Assembly: GCA_947500385.1 (NCBI GenBank)
Contig: CANMSA010000001.1
Location: 310,001 to 374,000, forward strand
Direction of reading: 5' to 3'
Length of the DNA: 64,000 bases
Origin: an uncultured Flavobacteriaceae bacterium
GTDB taxonomy: Bacteria > Bacteroidota > Bacteroidia > Flavobacteriales > Flavobacteriaceae
Below are positions 16,213 through 25,706 of this stretch, in pieces. A model generated the notes under the pieces. The model made no database searches, had not been told where the DNA came from, and saw only the letters and a list, made by a program, of their open reading frames with translations. Position numbers and translations under genes: made by a program. The stretch's first letter is position 1. Every line of letters starts with the position of its first letter.

Positions 16213-17310
16213 TTAATCGAATTGTAAATCCTCCAAATCATTGTAATGTACTTTCTGTTCAATGGTTCCTTTTTTCAGCACCAACACCCCGGGGTTGGAC
16301 CGAACAATGGTTTTCAAGGTAGTCTCATCGGTAAAATACCATTCGAAACTCAATTTGAACTTTTCGACCAGTTTGGTCGTTTGTTCATTGTTTGAGGCGG
16401 ACATACCGATAACCTTATATCCCTTCTGCATGGCATTGGCCGCTATCGCTTGCAGCTCGGCATACACCACCTCGTTGGTTTTGTAAAGGTCATATGCAAT
16501 TACCATTACCAGTTTTGGTTCTTCCAATAAAGACGGGGCAAAATCGGTTCCCTCCCTTTCTATGGTGAAATCATGCACGGGAGGCTCGTATCCTTTTTGC
16601 ACTTCAGTTGTCTCCACATCAATAAATTCTCCGTCTACATTCGGATAATCACCCTGGGTAACAATTATTTTTTCGGCCCCATCTATTTTAAACTTCCAAG
16701 CATAGTCATGAATTGCCTTGGGCGCATCATCGGGAACGGACATCCCTTCTGCAATATTGGCCCCCAACTTATACGGACGAAAATCAATTACCGGTAAATG
16801 TCGTAGTACATGATTTGCATACAGCGCACATAAAAGCAAGGCGACTACCGTAGTAATCCGTTTTGCATTCGCTCCTAAAAAAGGGGTGATATACCGTTGC
16901 CCTTTGAACAAAATAAGAATCAAAAAGAGCAACACAATGTCTTTTGTAAATGACTGCCAAGGGGTAAGTTTCAAGGCATCCCCAAAACAACCACAATCGG
17001 TGACCTTGTTAAAGTACGCTGAATAAAAAGTTAGAAAGGTAAAGCCGATAATCATCAACAAAAGACTCCATACCGTAAACTTGACCCGGAATCCCAGCAA
17101 CAGCATGACCCCCAGTAATACTTCCAAAATCACCACAAAAACCGATATAGCCAACGCATACGGTTCAAAGACCGGCAAATCGAGTACCCCGGCGCTAAAG
17201 TACTCCTCAAGCTTAAAGGAAAACCCTACCGGATCATTGAGTTTTATAAAACCGCTGATGATGAACAAAACACCTACTAAGACCCTGCTGATTTGTACTA
17301 TGTATCTCAT
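16213..17310 (-). CDS. DoxX-domain membrane protein (BT_3928-like)
   Basis: The 365-aa protein begins with a four-helix DoxX/MauE-type membrane domain (residues 1-140: SRVLVGVLFIISGFIKLNDP, then YFNKVTDCGCFGDALKL with a CxC, typical of MauE/DoxX redox proteins). A fifth membrane segment follows near 155-172 and then a soluble C-terminal domain. That domain (LLEEPKLVMVIAYDLYKTNE, GYKVIGMSASNNE) looks thioredoxin-like without a CxxC. The protein family sits beside tpiA in many Bacteroidota. The role is unproven; a redox or quinone link is inferred from DoxX. Confidence 0.8.
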   Translation of the reverse strand: MRYIVQISRVLVGVLFIISGFIKLNDPVGFSFKLEEYFSAGVLDLPVFEPYALAISVFVVILEVLLGVMLLLGFRVKFTVWSLLLMIIGFTFLTFYSAYFNKVTDCGCFGDALKLTPWQSFTKDIVLLFLILILFKGQRYITPFLGANAKRITTVVALLLCALYANHVLRHLPVIDFRPYKLGANIAEGMSVPDDAPKAIHDYAWKFKIDGAEKIIVTQGDYPNVDGEFIDVETTEVQKGYEPPVHDFTIEREGTDFAPSLLEEPKLVMVIAYDLYKTNEVVYAELQAIAANAMQKGYKVIGMSASNNEQTTKLVEKFKLSFEWYFTDETTLKTIVRSNPGVLVLKKGTIEQKVHYNDLEDLQFD

Positions 17311-17374
17311 TGCTTTTACACTTCCGAATTAAACTTTAGCCACCTCAAAAACCAGGGGTACACCCTGTTCATTC

Positions 17375-17923
17375 TTATACCGAGGTATTTTCTCCGATAT
17401 GAATCAATGCAAAAACCGCATAGTTTACCATATCTTGATAATTGGCATCAATACCTTCACTAACCAAGGTTTTTCCCTTGTTGTCCTCGATTTGTTTTAC
17501 CCTCAATAATTTTTGTAGAATCAAATCGGTCAGGGAACTCACCCGCATATCGCGCCACGCTTCCCCATAATCGTGGTTCTTATTTTCCATCAACGCTTTA
17601 GTGGTTGTACTATGGGTATCAAAAAGCGCCAAGGCTTCTTGTACCGATAGATCGGGTTGTTCCGCAACGCCCTTATCCAACTGAATCAAGGCCATAATAG
17701 AATAATTGATTATTCCAATAAACTCGGAACGCTCCCCCTCATCTACCTTTCTTACTTCGTTCTCTTGAAGGCTTCGTATGCGTTGTGCCTTGATAAATAT
17801 TTGGTCGGTCAGGGAAGGAAGTCTTAGAATACGCCATGCGCTGCCGTAGTCTTTCATTTTCTTCTCATACAGGTCTCGACAGGTCTTTATCACCGTGTCG
17901 TATTGTTCGGAGGTATGCCGCAT
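17375..17923 (-). CDS. DUF1599 protein with internal duplication
   Basis: The 182-aa cytoplasmic protein consists of two similar halves, residues about 8-88 and 97-178. Each has a DYG[SE]AWR motif, an SLTD[QL]I motif and an [IV]NY[SA][IV].ALI motif. This matches DUF1599, a Bacteroidota family with no proven function. It is the first gene of a minus-strand series with the DoxX-type gene and tpiA, and is divergent from folP. Confidence 0.85.
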   Translation of the reverse strand: MRHTSEQYDTVIKTCRDLYEKKMKDYGSAWRILRLPSLTDQIFIKAQRIRSLQENEVRKVDEGERSEFIGIINYSIMALIQLDKGVAEQPDLSVQEALALFDTHSTTTKALMENKNHDYGEAWRDMRVSSLTDLILQKLLRVKQIEDNKGKTLVSEGIDANYQDMVNYAVFALIHIGENTSV

Positions 17924-18060
17924 GTAATCGTTCTAATTTGCGTAAATTTCGCTTAAAATATTGAATTGCTCAAAGCGAAGGCCTCAAAATAAATACCTTC
18001 GTTTGCAAATCTCGTACAATAACTCGGTTTGTCAAACTATCCCTCATTGAATTACTGCAT

Positions 18061-18885
18061 ATGACCCTTAACTGCAAAGGTGCCCTTATTGACCTTCAAA
18101 CTCCTAAAATTATGGGAATTTTGAACATCACTCCCGATTCTTTTTATGATGGAGGGAAATACAAAGATGAAAAATCGATTTTGGCACAAGTTGAAAAAAT
18201 GCTGAATGATGGCGCCACTTTTATCGATATTGGAGCAAATAGCACGCGCCCCGGAGCTACCGGTATTTCGGAGGTCGAGGAATTGGGCCGTATGCTTCCA
18301 ATTGTAGCATTGCTGTTAAAGCAGTTTCCCGAAATACTGCTTTCGATCGACACGTTCCGAAGCAAAGTGGCCGAAGAGAGTTTGCAGGCAGGGGCTGCCA
18401 TTATCAATGATATTTCTGCCGGAAAACGAGATAATGACATGCTACGGACCGTTGCCAAATTCAAGGTCCCCTTTATAATGATGCACATGCGAGGAACCCC
18501 GCAGACCATGCAGCAACATACCCAGTATGCCCATCTTTTAATTGAGCTATTACAGTATTTCTCGGAGCGCATCGCCGCAGCAAGATCATTGGGTATCAAT
18601 GACCTGATCATCGACCCTGGTTTTGGATTTGCCAAAACCTTGGAACAGAACTATGAACTATTGGGGCAACTTGAAGGTTTCAAAACGCTGGGATATCCGA
18701 TTTTAATCGGGGTAAGCAGAAAGTCGATGATTTACAAGACCCTGGGTACCGATGCTCAAAATGCCCTGAACGGCACGACTGCCCTCAACATGTACGCTTT
18801 GCAAAAAGGAGCCAACATATTGCGCGTACACGATGTAAAGGAAGCGGTTGAATGTGTGCAATTAATGCAGCAATTTCCTTCTTAG
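18061..18885 (+). CDS. folP: Dihydropteroate synthase
   Basis: The 274-aa product has MGILNITPDSFYDGG (pterin/pyrophosphate loop), DIGANSTRPGA, SIDTFRSKVAEE, IINDISAG, MHMRGTPQTMQ and LIGVSRKS, all classic DHPS motifs. It joins p-aminobenzoate to 6-hydroxymethyl-dihydropterin diphosphate in folate synthesis and is the target of sulfonamides. The cdaA gene follows 67 nt later, a pairing common in Bacteroidota. folE, for the first pterin step, lies at 37.8 kb in the same window. Confidence 0.95.
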   Translation: MTLNCKGALIDLQTPKIMGILNITPDSFYDGGKYKDEKSILAQVEKMLNDGATFIDIGANSTRPGATGISEVEELGRMLPIVALLLKQFPEILLSIDTFRSKVAEESLQAGAAIINDISAGKRDNDMLRTVAKFKVPFIMMHMRGTPQTMQQHTQYAHLLIELLQYFSERIAAARSLGINDLIIDPGFGFAKTLEQNYELLGQLEGFKTLGYPILIGVSRKSMIYKTLGTDAQNALNGTTALNMYALQKGANILRVHDVKEAVECVQLMQQFPS

Positions 18886-18952
18886 ATAGTTCAACCACTA
18901 AAGAACGGCATTGTTCTGTTAATTTTTTATAATTTTACCAAAACGGCAAGGA

Positions 18953-19738
18953 TTGGATTTTTTGAATTTTATCGACTTTAAAATTACAGATGTCCTAGAC
19001 ATTATCTTAGTTGCCATTCTCCTCTACTACATTTATAAGCTGGTTCGCGGATCTGTTGCGATCAACATTTTTATTGGAATCGTAATCGTATGGGCCTTTT
19101 GGAAGTTGACCGAATTGCTGGGTATGGAGATGATCAGTAGTATGGTCGGGGCGTTTATGCAGGTAGGGTTAATCGCATTGATCATCGTTTTTCAACAGGA
19201 GATACGAAAGTTTCTGTTGATGATCGGTTCCACCAACTTTGCCAACAAGCGAAATTTCGTAAAGCACTTCAAATTTTTAAGGCAAGAAGGGTTGACCACC
19301 GAGGTAGACGTAGATGCTGTATTGGCCGCCTGCCAGAAAATGGGAAATTCCAAAACCGGCGCTTTATTGGTCTTTGAACGTAGTAATTCCTTGGATTTTG
19401 TTAAAAACACCGGGGATCAGATGTATGCAGAAATCAATCAGCCGATTTTAGAGAGTATTTTTTATAAAAATAGCACGCTGCACGATGGCGCCGTGGTCAT
19501 TGAAGACAACTACATCGTGGCTACCCGGGTTATCCTGCCCGTTTCCAACGAACGGTCGATTCCGTTGCGTTTTGGTCTGCGGCATAGAGCCGCCGTTGGA
19601 ATTACCGAAAAGACCGATGCCATTGCACTGGTTGTGAGCGAAGAGACCGGAACCATATCGTATATTAAAAATGGAGAATTTGCACTCTATAAGGATCTTG
19701 ATGAACTCGGTCAACTAATGAAAGATGACCTTATTTAA
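18953..19738 (+). CDS. cdaA: Diadenylate cyclase CdaA
   Basis: The 261-aa product starts at TTG (no in-frame ATG precedes the first membrane helix). Three N-terminal membrane segments (residues about 10-85) are followed by the DisA_N catalytic domain, with LHDGAVVI (DGA, Asp near residue 178) and FGLRHRAAVGITE (RHR, near 210). It makes cyclic di-AMP from two ATP at the membrane; c-di-AMP controls potassium and osmotic balance. It follows folP on the same strand. Confidence 0.93.
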   Translation: MDFLNFIDFKITDVLDIILVAILLYYIYKLVRGSVAINIFIGIVIVWAFWKLTELLGMEMISSMVGAFMQVGLIALIIVFQQEIRKFLLMIGSTNFANKRNFVKHFKFLRQEGLTTEVDVDAVLAACQKMGNSKTGALLVFERSNSLDFVKNTGDQMYAEINQPILESIFYKNSTLHDGAVVIEDNYIVATRVILPVSNERSIPLRFGLRHRAAVGITEKTDAIALVVSEETGTISYIKNGEFALYKDLDELGQLMKDDLI

Positions 19739-19767
19739 AGTACCACCAACCCACCAACCACCGCCCT

Positions 19768-20547
19768 ATGAATTGCAAAAACTGTGAGACTCCCTTACGA
19801 ACCGATTACAGCTTCTGCGCCAAATGTGGGGCCAAAATTATTCGTAACCGAATCACTTTCAAGAATCTTTGGTACGATGTCACCGAACGTTATTTTAATG
19901 TTGACAATACCTTTCTACGCACCTTCATACACCTATTCACCAAACCTGAGATTGTCATCGACGGGTATATATCGGGAATACGAAAAAAGTACTTGAATCC
20001 TGTTAGCTATCTCGGTATTGCCCTGACATTATCCAGTTTTGTCGTGTATTTAATGGTAAAGGCTTCCGACAAAATAGATTTTGACGTATTCGGTGTTTCA
20101 GGTGGAAGCACGGAAGGTATGACAAAAGTTGCGGAGGTTACTTTTGATTTTCAGGCCCTATTGTTTATCGCGTATATACCAATGATGGCCATTGCCGGTT
20201 GGATCTGCTTTGAAAGTAAAAAATACAATTTTACGGAACGCCTCGTACTATTTATGTATACCTTAGCGCATTACAGCATTACCTCCTTTGTTCCTTCAGT
20301 ATTGATTTTGCTTATAAAGCCCTTAATTTACGGAAACATGGCATTGGTCTTTACGCTTTTCATGTACCTCTATTCCGCATATATCATTAAAAGGTTGACC
20401 ACTTTCAAAGGTGCCGCCTATATCGCAAGAACACTTATTTTTTATATGGTATTTACGGTGCAATACTTTGGAACTTCTTTGGCAATTCCCCTCTACCTGA
20501 TAATTACGGGACAAGTAAGTCCGGATGATTTTTTACCTAAGAAGTAG
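19768..20547 (+). CDS. DUF3667-type membrane protein with zinc ribbon
   Basis: The 259-aa product opens with CKNCETPLRTDYSFCAKCG, a four-Cys zinc ribbon, followed by an amphipathic region (LWYDVTERYFNVDNTFLRTF) and about five membrane segments. This matches DUF3667, a Bacteroidota family of unknown function. It begins 29 nt after cdaA and may share its transcript. It converges on the ABC transporter gene, with only 7 nt between stops. Confidence 0.8.
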   Translation: MNCKNCETPLRTDYSFCAKCGAKIIRNRITFKNLWYDVTERYFNVDNTFLRTFIHLFTKPEIVIDGYISGIRKKYLNPVSYLGIALTLSSFVVYLMVKASDKIDFDVFGVSGGSTEGMTKVAEVTFDFQALLFIAYIPMMAIAGWICFESKKYNFTERLVLFMYTLAHYSITSFVPSVLILLIKPLIYGNMALVFTLFMYLYSAYIIKRLTTFKGAAYIARTLIFYMVFTVQYFGTSLAIPLYLIITGQVSPDDFLPKK

Positions 20548-20554
20548 GAGCGAT

Positions 20555-22321
20555 TTACGCTACATCTTCTGCCAAAAACTGGGCCTCGTATAGGTTGCTG
20601 TAATACCCACCTTTTTTAAGAAGTTCTTGGTGGGTGCCCGTTTCAACTATTTTACCAGCGTCCATTACCAAAATTATATCCGCCTTTTTAATGGTAGCCA
20701 AACGGTGCGCAATGATGATGGAGGTACGTCCTTCGGTGATTTTTTCGGTAGCACGCTGAATCAATTGCTCTGAATAGGTGTCTACCGAAGAGGTAGCCTC
20801 ATCGAGCACTAAAATACTTGGATTGCTCACATACGCTCTGAGAAATGCAATAAGTTGCCGTTGTCCGCTTGAGAGCATGGTACCCCGTTCCTTTACATTA
20901 TACGAATATCCCCCGGGCAAACTGTTAATAAATTCATGTACCCCGATCTGTTTCGCGGCCGCCTCAATATCGGCTATGGCAATATCCTGATCCTCCAAGG
21001 AAATATTGTTCGCAATGGTGTCGGCAAATAGAAAAACATCTTGCAATACTACCGCGATATGGGAACGCAACGAAGCCAATGTAAAATCTTTAATATCAAT
21101 ACCATCAATTGAGATCGTCCCTGAATTGATCTCATAAAAACGGTTTAGAAGATTCACGATCGTAGACTTCCCCGCTCCCGTGGCACCGACAATCGCTACG
21201 GTTTCGCCCGCTTTTACATCGAAGGAAATCCCATGAAGCACTTCCTCATCCGCAACGTACCCAAAATGGACATTGGAAAATTTAATGGCCCCTTTTACAT
21301 CTTGCCGTACCAAAGTGCCGCCATCCTTGATCTGGCTTTCGGTATCCAAAATGGAAAACACCCTGTTTGCCGCCACCATTCCCATTTGTAAGGTATTAAA
21401 CTTATCGGCTATTTGACGTAGGGGACGAAACAACATTTCGATTAAAAATATAAAGGAAACGATGGCTCCTATATTATCCTGGTTAATCGTGTTTAAACTT
21501 TGTAGCACCCCAAAGTAAACCACCAACCCAATGGCAATCGCATTCACAATCTCGGCTATCGGAAAGAAAATAGAGTTGTACCAAACGGTTTTCAACCAAG
21601 CATTCTGGTGTTTTTCATTGATTTTTCGAAAGTTTTCCTTTTCAATACGTTCCCGAGTAAAAAGCTGTACGATCTTCATACCGGTAATGCGCTCCTGAAC
21701 AAAGGAATTTAAATTTGACACCTGTGCCCGCACCTCAATAAATGCCACTTTCATGGCCTTTTGAAAGAGTCTTGTGGCATATAGAATAATGGGTAAGAGA
21801 GCGAATACTATGAGCGCAAGCCGCCAGTTAAGGTACAACATGACCGATGCTGCCGCCAGCATTTTCAATAAATCAGCGACTATTACAAAAAAACCTTGAC
21901 TAAAAATTTCACCGATTCGCTGCATATCGGCAACTGCTCGGGTGACCAATACCCCAATAGAGGAATTATCGAAATACTGCATTCGAAAACCCATCATTTT
22001 TTTAAAAAGTGCGACCCGTACATCCTTGATGACCGACTGTCCAAGCCAGTTCGCGTAGTAATTGAAAAAAAGCTGACAAATAACCTGCCCCAACAGTACC
22101 CCGAACATTGCCAACACCAAATACAATAGTTTCTCGGAATCTTTCACTTTTATCGCTTCATTTACAATTTTTCCGGCAAAAGAAGCGGTCAATACCGCAA
22201 AAATCGACAGCAGTATGGCCGCCAGTGCAACGCTAAAAAAGGTCGTGCGATAAGGGCGTGTGTGCCCCACCAACCGGCGAAACAAACCATAGTCAAAAGC
22301 CTTTCCTGAATTTGTATCCAT
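20555..22321 (-). CDS. ABC exporter, fused permease and ATPase
   Basis: The 588-aa half-transporter has six membrane segments in residues 1-330 and an ATPase domain after about 350, with Walker A GATGAGKST, signature LSSGQRQL, Walker B ILVLDEATSS and the switch His in AHRLA. It should act as a homodimer or with a partner, exporting lipid, drug or peptide (MsbA/LmrA-like); the substrate cannot be told. Its start abuts the truA stop with no spacer, so it is cotranscribed from the truA promoter. Confidence 0.9.
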   Translation of the reverse strand: MDTNSGKAFDYGLFRRLVGHTRPYRTTFFSVALAAILLSIFAVLTASFAGKIVNEAIKVKDSEKLLYLVLAMFGVLLGQVICQLFFNYYANWLGQSVIKDVRVALFKKMMGFRMQYFDNSSIGVLVTRAVADMQRIGEIFSQGFFVIVADLLKMLAAASVMLYLNWRLALIVFALLPIILYATRLFQKAMKVAFIEVRAQVSNLNSFVQERITGMKIVQLFTRERIEKENFRKINEKHQNAWLKTVWYNSIFFPIAEIVNAIAIGLVVYFGVLQSLNTINQDNIGAIVSFIFLIEMLFRPLRQIADKFNTLQMGMVAANRVFSILDTESQIKDGGTLVRQDVKGAIKFSNVHFGYVADEEVLHGISFDVKAGETVAIVGATGAGKSTIVNLLNRFYEINSGTISIDGIDIKDFTLASLRSHIAVVLQDVFLFADTIANNISLEDQDIAIADIEAAAKQIGVHEFINSLPGGYSYNVKERGTMLSSGQRQLIAFLRAYVSNPSILVLDEATSSVDTYSEQLIQRATEKITEGRTSIIIAHRLATIKKADIILVMDAGKIVETGTHQELLKKGGYYSNLYEAQFLAEDVA

Positions 22322-23065
22322 CTACTTAAATAGTGATTTTGGGTATGAAACCGATGTCAAATATAACCCTTTTGCCGGCACCGAGGCGCCTGCCTTGGAG
22401 CGGTCTTTGCTAGCAACAATCGTGTGTATTTCGGCTACCGTCGTTTTACCTAAACCAATTTCCAAAAGAGTTCCCACGACCGCGCGCACCATATTTCTTA
22501 AAAAACGATCGGCCGTTATGGTAAACACCAAAGTGGTTCCTTGCCATTCCCAATGCGCAGCTTGCAAATCGCATCGATACGTTTTTACATCGGTATTTGA
22601 TTTCGAAAAACACTCAAAATCGTGATACGTCATTAAAATCGCCGCCGCCTTGTTCATTTTATCCACATCCAAGGGATGTTTTACCAAATGGGCCGCCGCC
22701 GACAAAAATGGGTCTTTTTGTTGTACCAACCAGTACTCATAGGTTCGGGCAATGGCATCAAAGCGCGCATGCGCATTATCCTGAACCGTATGAATATATT
22801 GTACCGCAATATCGTGGGGGACAAAGGCATTTAATCTAAAAACCAGGGTCTTTAAGTCTTCTATCATTGTGGTGTCAAAATGGGCGTACATTTGGCGGGC
22901 ATGCACCCCTGCATCTGTGCGACCCGCACCGGTCAGCTCAATTTTACGGGACAGCAGTTTTGAAAAGGCATCTTCCAAGACCGATTGCACCGTAATTGCA
23001 TTCGGTTGTTTTTGCCAACCGTGATAGGCTGTTCCGAAGTAGGAAAATTGAACAAAATATCTCAA
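22322..23065 (-). CDS. truA: tRNA pseudouridine synthase A
   Basis: The 247-aa product has YFGTAYHGWQKQP, the catalytic GAGRTDAGVHA (nucleophile Asp), and RFLRNMVRAVVGTLLEIG. It makes pseudouridine at positions 38-40 of tRNA anticodon arms. The gene is first in a two-gene operon with the ABC exporter. A TATCTTTG element lies 26 nt upstream on the minus strand. Confidence 0.95.
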   Translation of the reverse strand: MRYFVQFSYFGTAYHGWQKQPNAITVQSVLEDAFSKLLSRKIELTGAGRTDAGVHARQMYAHFDTTMIEDLKTLVFRLNAFVPHDIAVQYIHTVQDNAHARFDAIARTYEYWLVQQKDPFLSAAAHLVKHPLDVDKMNKAAAILMTYHDFECFSKSNTDVKTYRCDLQAAHWEWQGTTLVFTITADRFLRNMVRAVVGTLLEIGLGKTTVAEIHTIVASKDRSKAGASVPAKGLYLTSVSYPKSLFK

Positions 23066-23090
23066 GAGAAACCGTTAGTTTTGCAGCGTA

Positions 23091-23098
23091 CAAAGATA
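23091..23098 (-). promoter_or_regulatory. -7 element before truA
   Basis: The minus strand reads TATCTTTG, an exact TAnnTTTG, placing a transcription start about 20 nt before the truA ATG. No clear -33 TTG was found at the usual distance. Confidence 0.5.
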
Positions 23099-23182
23099 CC
23101 TGATTCTTTTAGGAAATTTACGTTAAGAAGTTAAAATCAAGTTAAGCTTGCTACCGCAACGTGGCAATTCTTACACATACAT

Positions 23183-23677
23183 ATGACCAAAATTCTTCTT
23201 TTATCGGACACCCACTCGCACATAGATGACGCCATTTTAACCCACGCGCAATGGGCAGATGAAATTTGGCATGCGGGCGATATAGGTAGCTTGGCCGTCA
23301 CGGATGCGTTGACCCAACTGAAACCCCTGCGCGCCGTGTATGGGAACATAGACGATGCCACTATTCAGCAAGAATTTCCATTGAATCAACGTTTTTTTTG
23401 CGAGGGAGTTGATGTATTGATGACCCACATCGGCGGATACCCTCCCAAATACAACAGTAGAACACGAACGGAAATTAAAAAGAAACCGCCAAAACTATTT
23501 ATCTGTGGGCACTCGCACATCTTAAAAGTTATGTGGGACAAACCCCTGGGTGTATTGCACATGAATCCCGGTGCCTGCGGCAAACATGGTTTTCATCATG
23601 TACGCACGATGTTACGTTTTACTATCGCAGGGGAAGATATCAAAGATTTAGAGGTTATTGAGTTGGGAAAGCGGTAG
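23183..23677 (+). CDS. YfcE/MJ0936-type metallophosphoesterase
   Basis: The 164-aa product carries LLLSDTHSHID, WHAGDIGS, VYGNIDDA, MTHIGG and FICGHSHI, the full set of metal-binding motifs of the calcineurin-like small phosphodiesterases. Length fits the YfcE family (phosphodiesterases active on cyclic nucleotides or model esters; physiological substrate unsettled). It stands alone, divergent from truA. Confidence 0.9.
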   Translation: MTKILLLSDTHSHIDDAILTHAQWADEIWHAGDIGSLAVTDALTQLKPLRAVYGNIDDATIQQEFPLNQRFFCEGVDVLMTHIGGYPPKYNSRTRTEIKKKPPKLFICGHSHILKVMWDKPLGVLHMNPGACGKHGFHHVRTMLRFTIAGEDIKDLEVIELGKR

Positions 23678-23740
23678 CCCTACATGCGTATTTTTATTGA
23701 AACATAACGATTTTAGTTCACCTTAAAAACACTTTCAAAG

Positions 23741-25039
23741 ATGAATATATCTAAAAAAAAATGCCTGGGGGTCTTGTTCCTTTTAGGAAGCTTTTACTCC
23801 TTGCATGCACAACTAACCATTACCCCCACCCAGCCAGCAGGTATTTTTTCGGTTGGAGAAACAGCCCGTTGGGATATTGTGTTAGAGAAGGGAGTTACTG
23901 TAGATTCGGTTCGCTATACAATCAAGAACGGGGGCTTACGAATAGAAGACGAAGGAATGCTCGACCTACAGAAAAATGCGGTGCAATTGCAGTACCAGTT
24001 CAAAAAACCCGGGGCCGTACTTTTAGAGGTCAAATGGAAAACCGCAGAAAATGAATGGCAAAGCACCGTCGGCGGGGCAATCGCCGACCCGGAAAACATC
24101 TCGCTTTCCGCAAAAAAACCGGCCGATTTCGACGCGTTCTGGGAACAGAAAATCAAGGAGCTTTCTACCATCGACAAACAAACGCAACTACGGCGTATCT
24201 TACTAGAGGATGCAAAAGACATCGAATATTATCATACCAAAATACGCTCAATCAATCAAAGTCATATCCGCGGGCAACTTGCCAAACCTGCGAAAGGCGA
24301 TACATTACCTGCCTTACTCATAGTACAATGGGCCGGAGTATACCCATTGCAGCCTGCATGGGTGATCGATAAAGCAAAAGAAGGGTGGTTGGTGCTCAAC
24401 ATCAACGCCCACGATTTGCCGATCGATCGAGAACAGGATTTTTACAAAGCAAAACAGGAAGGTGCTTTGAACAATTATCCTGCGATCAAGAACGAAGACC
24501 GGAACAAAAGTTATTTTCTACGCATGTACCTGTCGTGCTACCGTGCGGCACAATATCTTACGGAGCGAACGGACTGGGATGGGGAAACCTTGGTTGTCAT
24601 GGGAGCCAGTCAAGGAGGCTTGCAGAGCCTCGTTACCGCCGGTTTGCACCCCAAAATTTCTGCGGCCCTTGCCTTGGTCCCTGCCGGCTTTGATACCATG
24701 GGTCCCACTATAGGGCGAAAAGACGGTTGGCCCAACTGGTATACGAACACGAAGAATAAAGATGTTGCCAAAGTACATGAGACCAGTAGGTATTTTGACG
24801 TGGCCAACTTTATTCCCTCTATTAAATGCCCGGTATTGGTAGGGATAGGATTGTTAGATGCAACCTGCCCTCCGGAGGGGATTTATGCCGGTCTCAATCA
24901 GCTGAAAGCAAGCAAAGAACTGATCTTATTGCCGAAATCGGAACACCAATCAAAAGAAGGTTCGCAAGACGCGTATCACCAACGGGTAGATTCTTATTGG
25001 CTTCCCCGGTTAAAAAATCGAACTTTTTCCTTGAAGTAA
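23741..25039 (+). CDS. Secreted acetylxylan esterase-like hydrolase (CE7 / AXE1 family)
   Basis: The 432-aa product has a signal peptide (LGVLFLLGSFYSLHAQ), an N-terminal beta region (residues 25-125) and an alpha/beta-hydrolase domain. GASQGGLQS holds the nucleophile Ser, LLDATCPPEG the Asp and SEHQSKEGS the His, as in AXE1/cephalosporin-C deacetylase (carbohydrate esterase family 7). The KPADFDAFWEQ segment is also typical. It would remove acetyl groups from xylan or oligosaccharides in the periplasm. No glycoside hydrolase or SusCD gene is close, so the link to a polysaccharide is inference. Confidence 0.88.
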   Translation: MNISKKKCLGVLFLLGSFYSLHAQLTITPTQPAGIFSVGETARWDIVLEKGVTVDSVRYTIKNGGLRIEDEGMLDLQKNAVQLQYQFKKPGAVLLEVKWKTAENEWQSTVGGAIADPENISLSAKKPADFDAFWEQKIKELSTIDKQTQLRRILLEDAKDIEYYHTKIRSINQSHIRGQLAKPAKGDTLPALLIVQWAGVYPLQPAWVIDKAKEGWLVLNINAHDLPIDREQDFYKAKQEGALNNYPAIKNEDRNKSYFLRMYLSCYRAAQYLTERTDWDGETLVVMGASQGGLQSLVTAGLHPKISAALALVPAGFDTMGPTIGRKDGWPNWYTNTKNKDVAKVHETSRYFDVANFIPSIKCPVLVGIGLLDATCPPEGIYAGLNQLKASKELILLPKSEHQSKEGSQDAYHQRVDSYWLPRLKNRTFSLK

Positions 25040-25044
25040 ACCCC

Positions 25045-25073
25045 AAAAAAAGCCCAGGGAACTACCCCTGGGC
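25045..25073 (-). terminator. Terminator after the DUF4293 gene
   Basis: GCCCAGG (25052-25058) and CCTGGGC (25067-25073) form a 7-bp stem; on the minus strand it is followed by seven T residues. It lies 30 nt past the DUF4293 stop. Confidence 0.75.
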
Positions 25074-25102
25074 CACGCACTAATACTACTAAGATGTTAG
25101 GT

Positions 25103-25513
25103 TCAACGTAAACGATCCACAGATTTTACAAGATCTTCATCCTTTTTGATAGCCCTGTTGGCCAGGACCAGAAAAACGATAGAAAATACAGGAATCAGCA
25201 TCCCAATACCCTTCTCCGAGACCGAGGTCTCTCCAGATAAGCTTAGCGATCGGTAAACGAAAAATCCCAGTAAAAAAAGACTTAATATCATATTCAATCT
25301 GTTCAGTACAAATTGATTTTTTCGATTCTTAAACAATGTGATCGCAATTAATGCCAATAAAGCCGTGGCATAAAAAGCGATCGCGATCCATAAAACACCC
25401 TGTGCGAAAAAAGGTTCTCCCGCGCTATTTGACCATAGCGGTGCCCAAAAGGGCAGTAAGCCCGATACAAGGGCTACCAGTAGTAAATAGATGGTTTGAA
25501 TGCGCTGTAACAT
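25103..25513 (-). CDS. DUF4293-type membrane protein
   Basis: I use ATG 25513 (136 aa, MLQRIQTIYLLLVALVSGLLPF); the open frame extends to 25567 but without a membrane-protein-like start. Four hydrophobic segments are spread across the protein. The MLQRIQTIYLLL opening is typical of DUF4293, a short Bacteroidota membrane family of unknown function that often lies beside rho, as here (divergent, start to start about 190 bp). Confidence 0.85.
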   Translation of the reverse strand: MLQRIQTIYLLLVALVSGLLPFWAPLWSNSAGEPFFAQGVLWIAIAFYATALLALIAITLFKNRKNQFVLNRLNMILSLFLLGFFVYRSLSLSGETSVSEKGIGMLIPVFSIVFLVLANRAIKKDEDLVKSVDRLR

Positions 25514-25706
25514 GTATTTAAAACCTAATAGGACCGCAAAAATACGTGTCTTTTTAAAAATATACATTCAAAGTTGAAAATAATTTGTATTATTGCTGCG
25601 TTATTAGTTATAGTACTTACCCTTAGGGATATCAATCTCAAGTAGCACCCAGATAACAATACACTTCAACTAGTTTTCAACACACGTATAACTTACACGA
25701 CATTTA

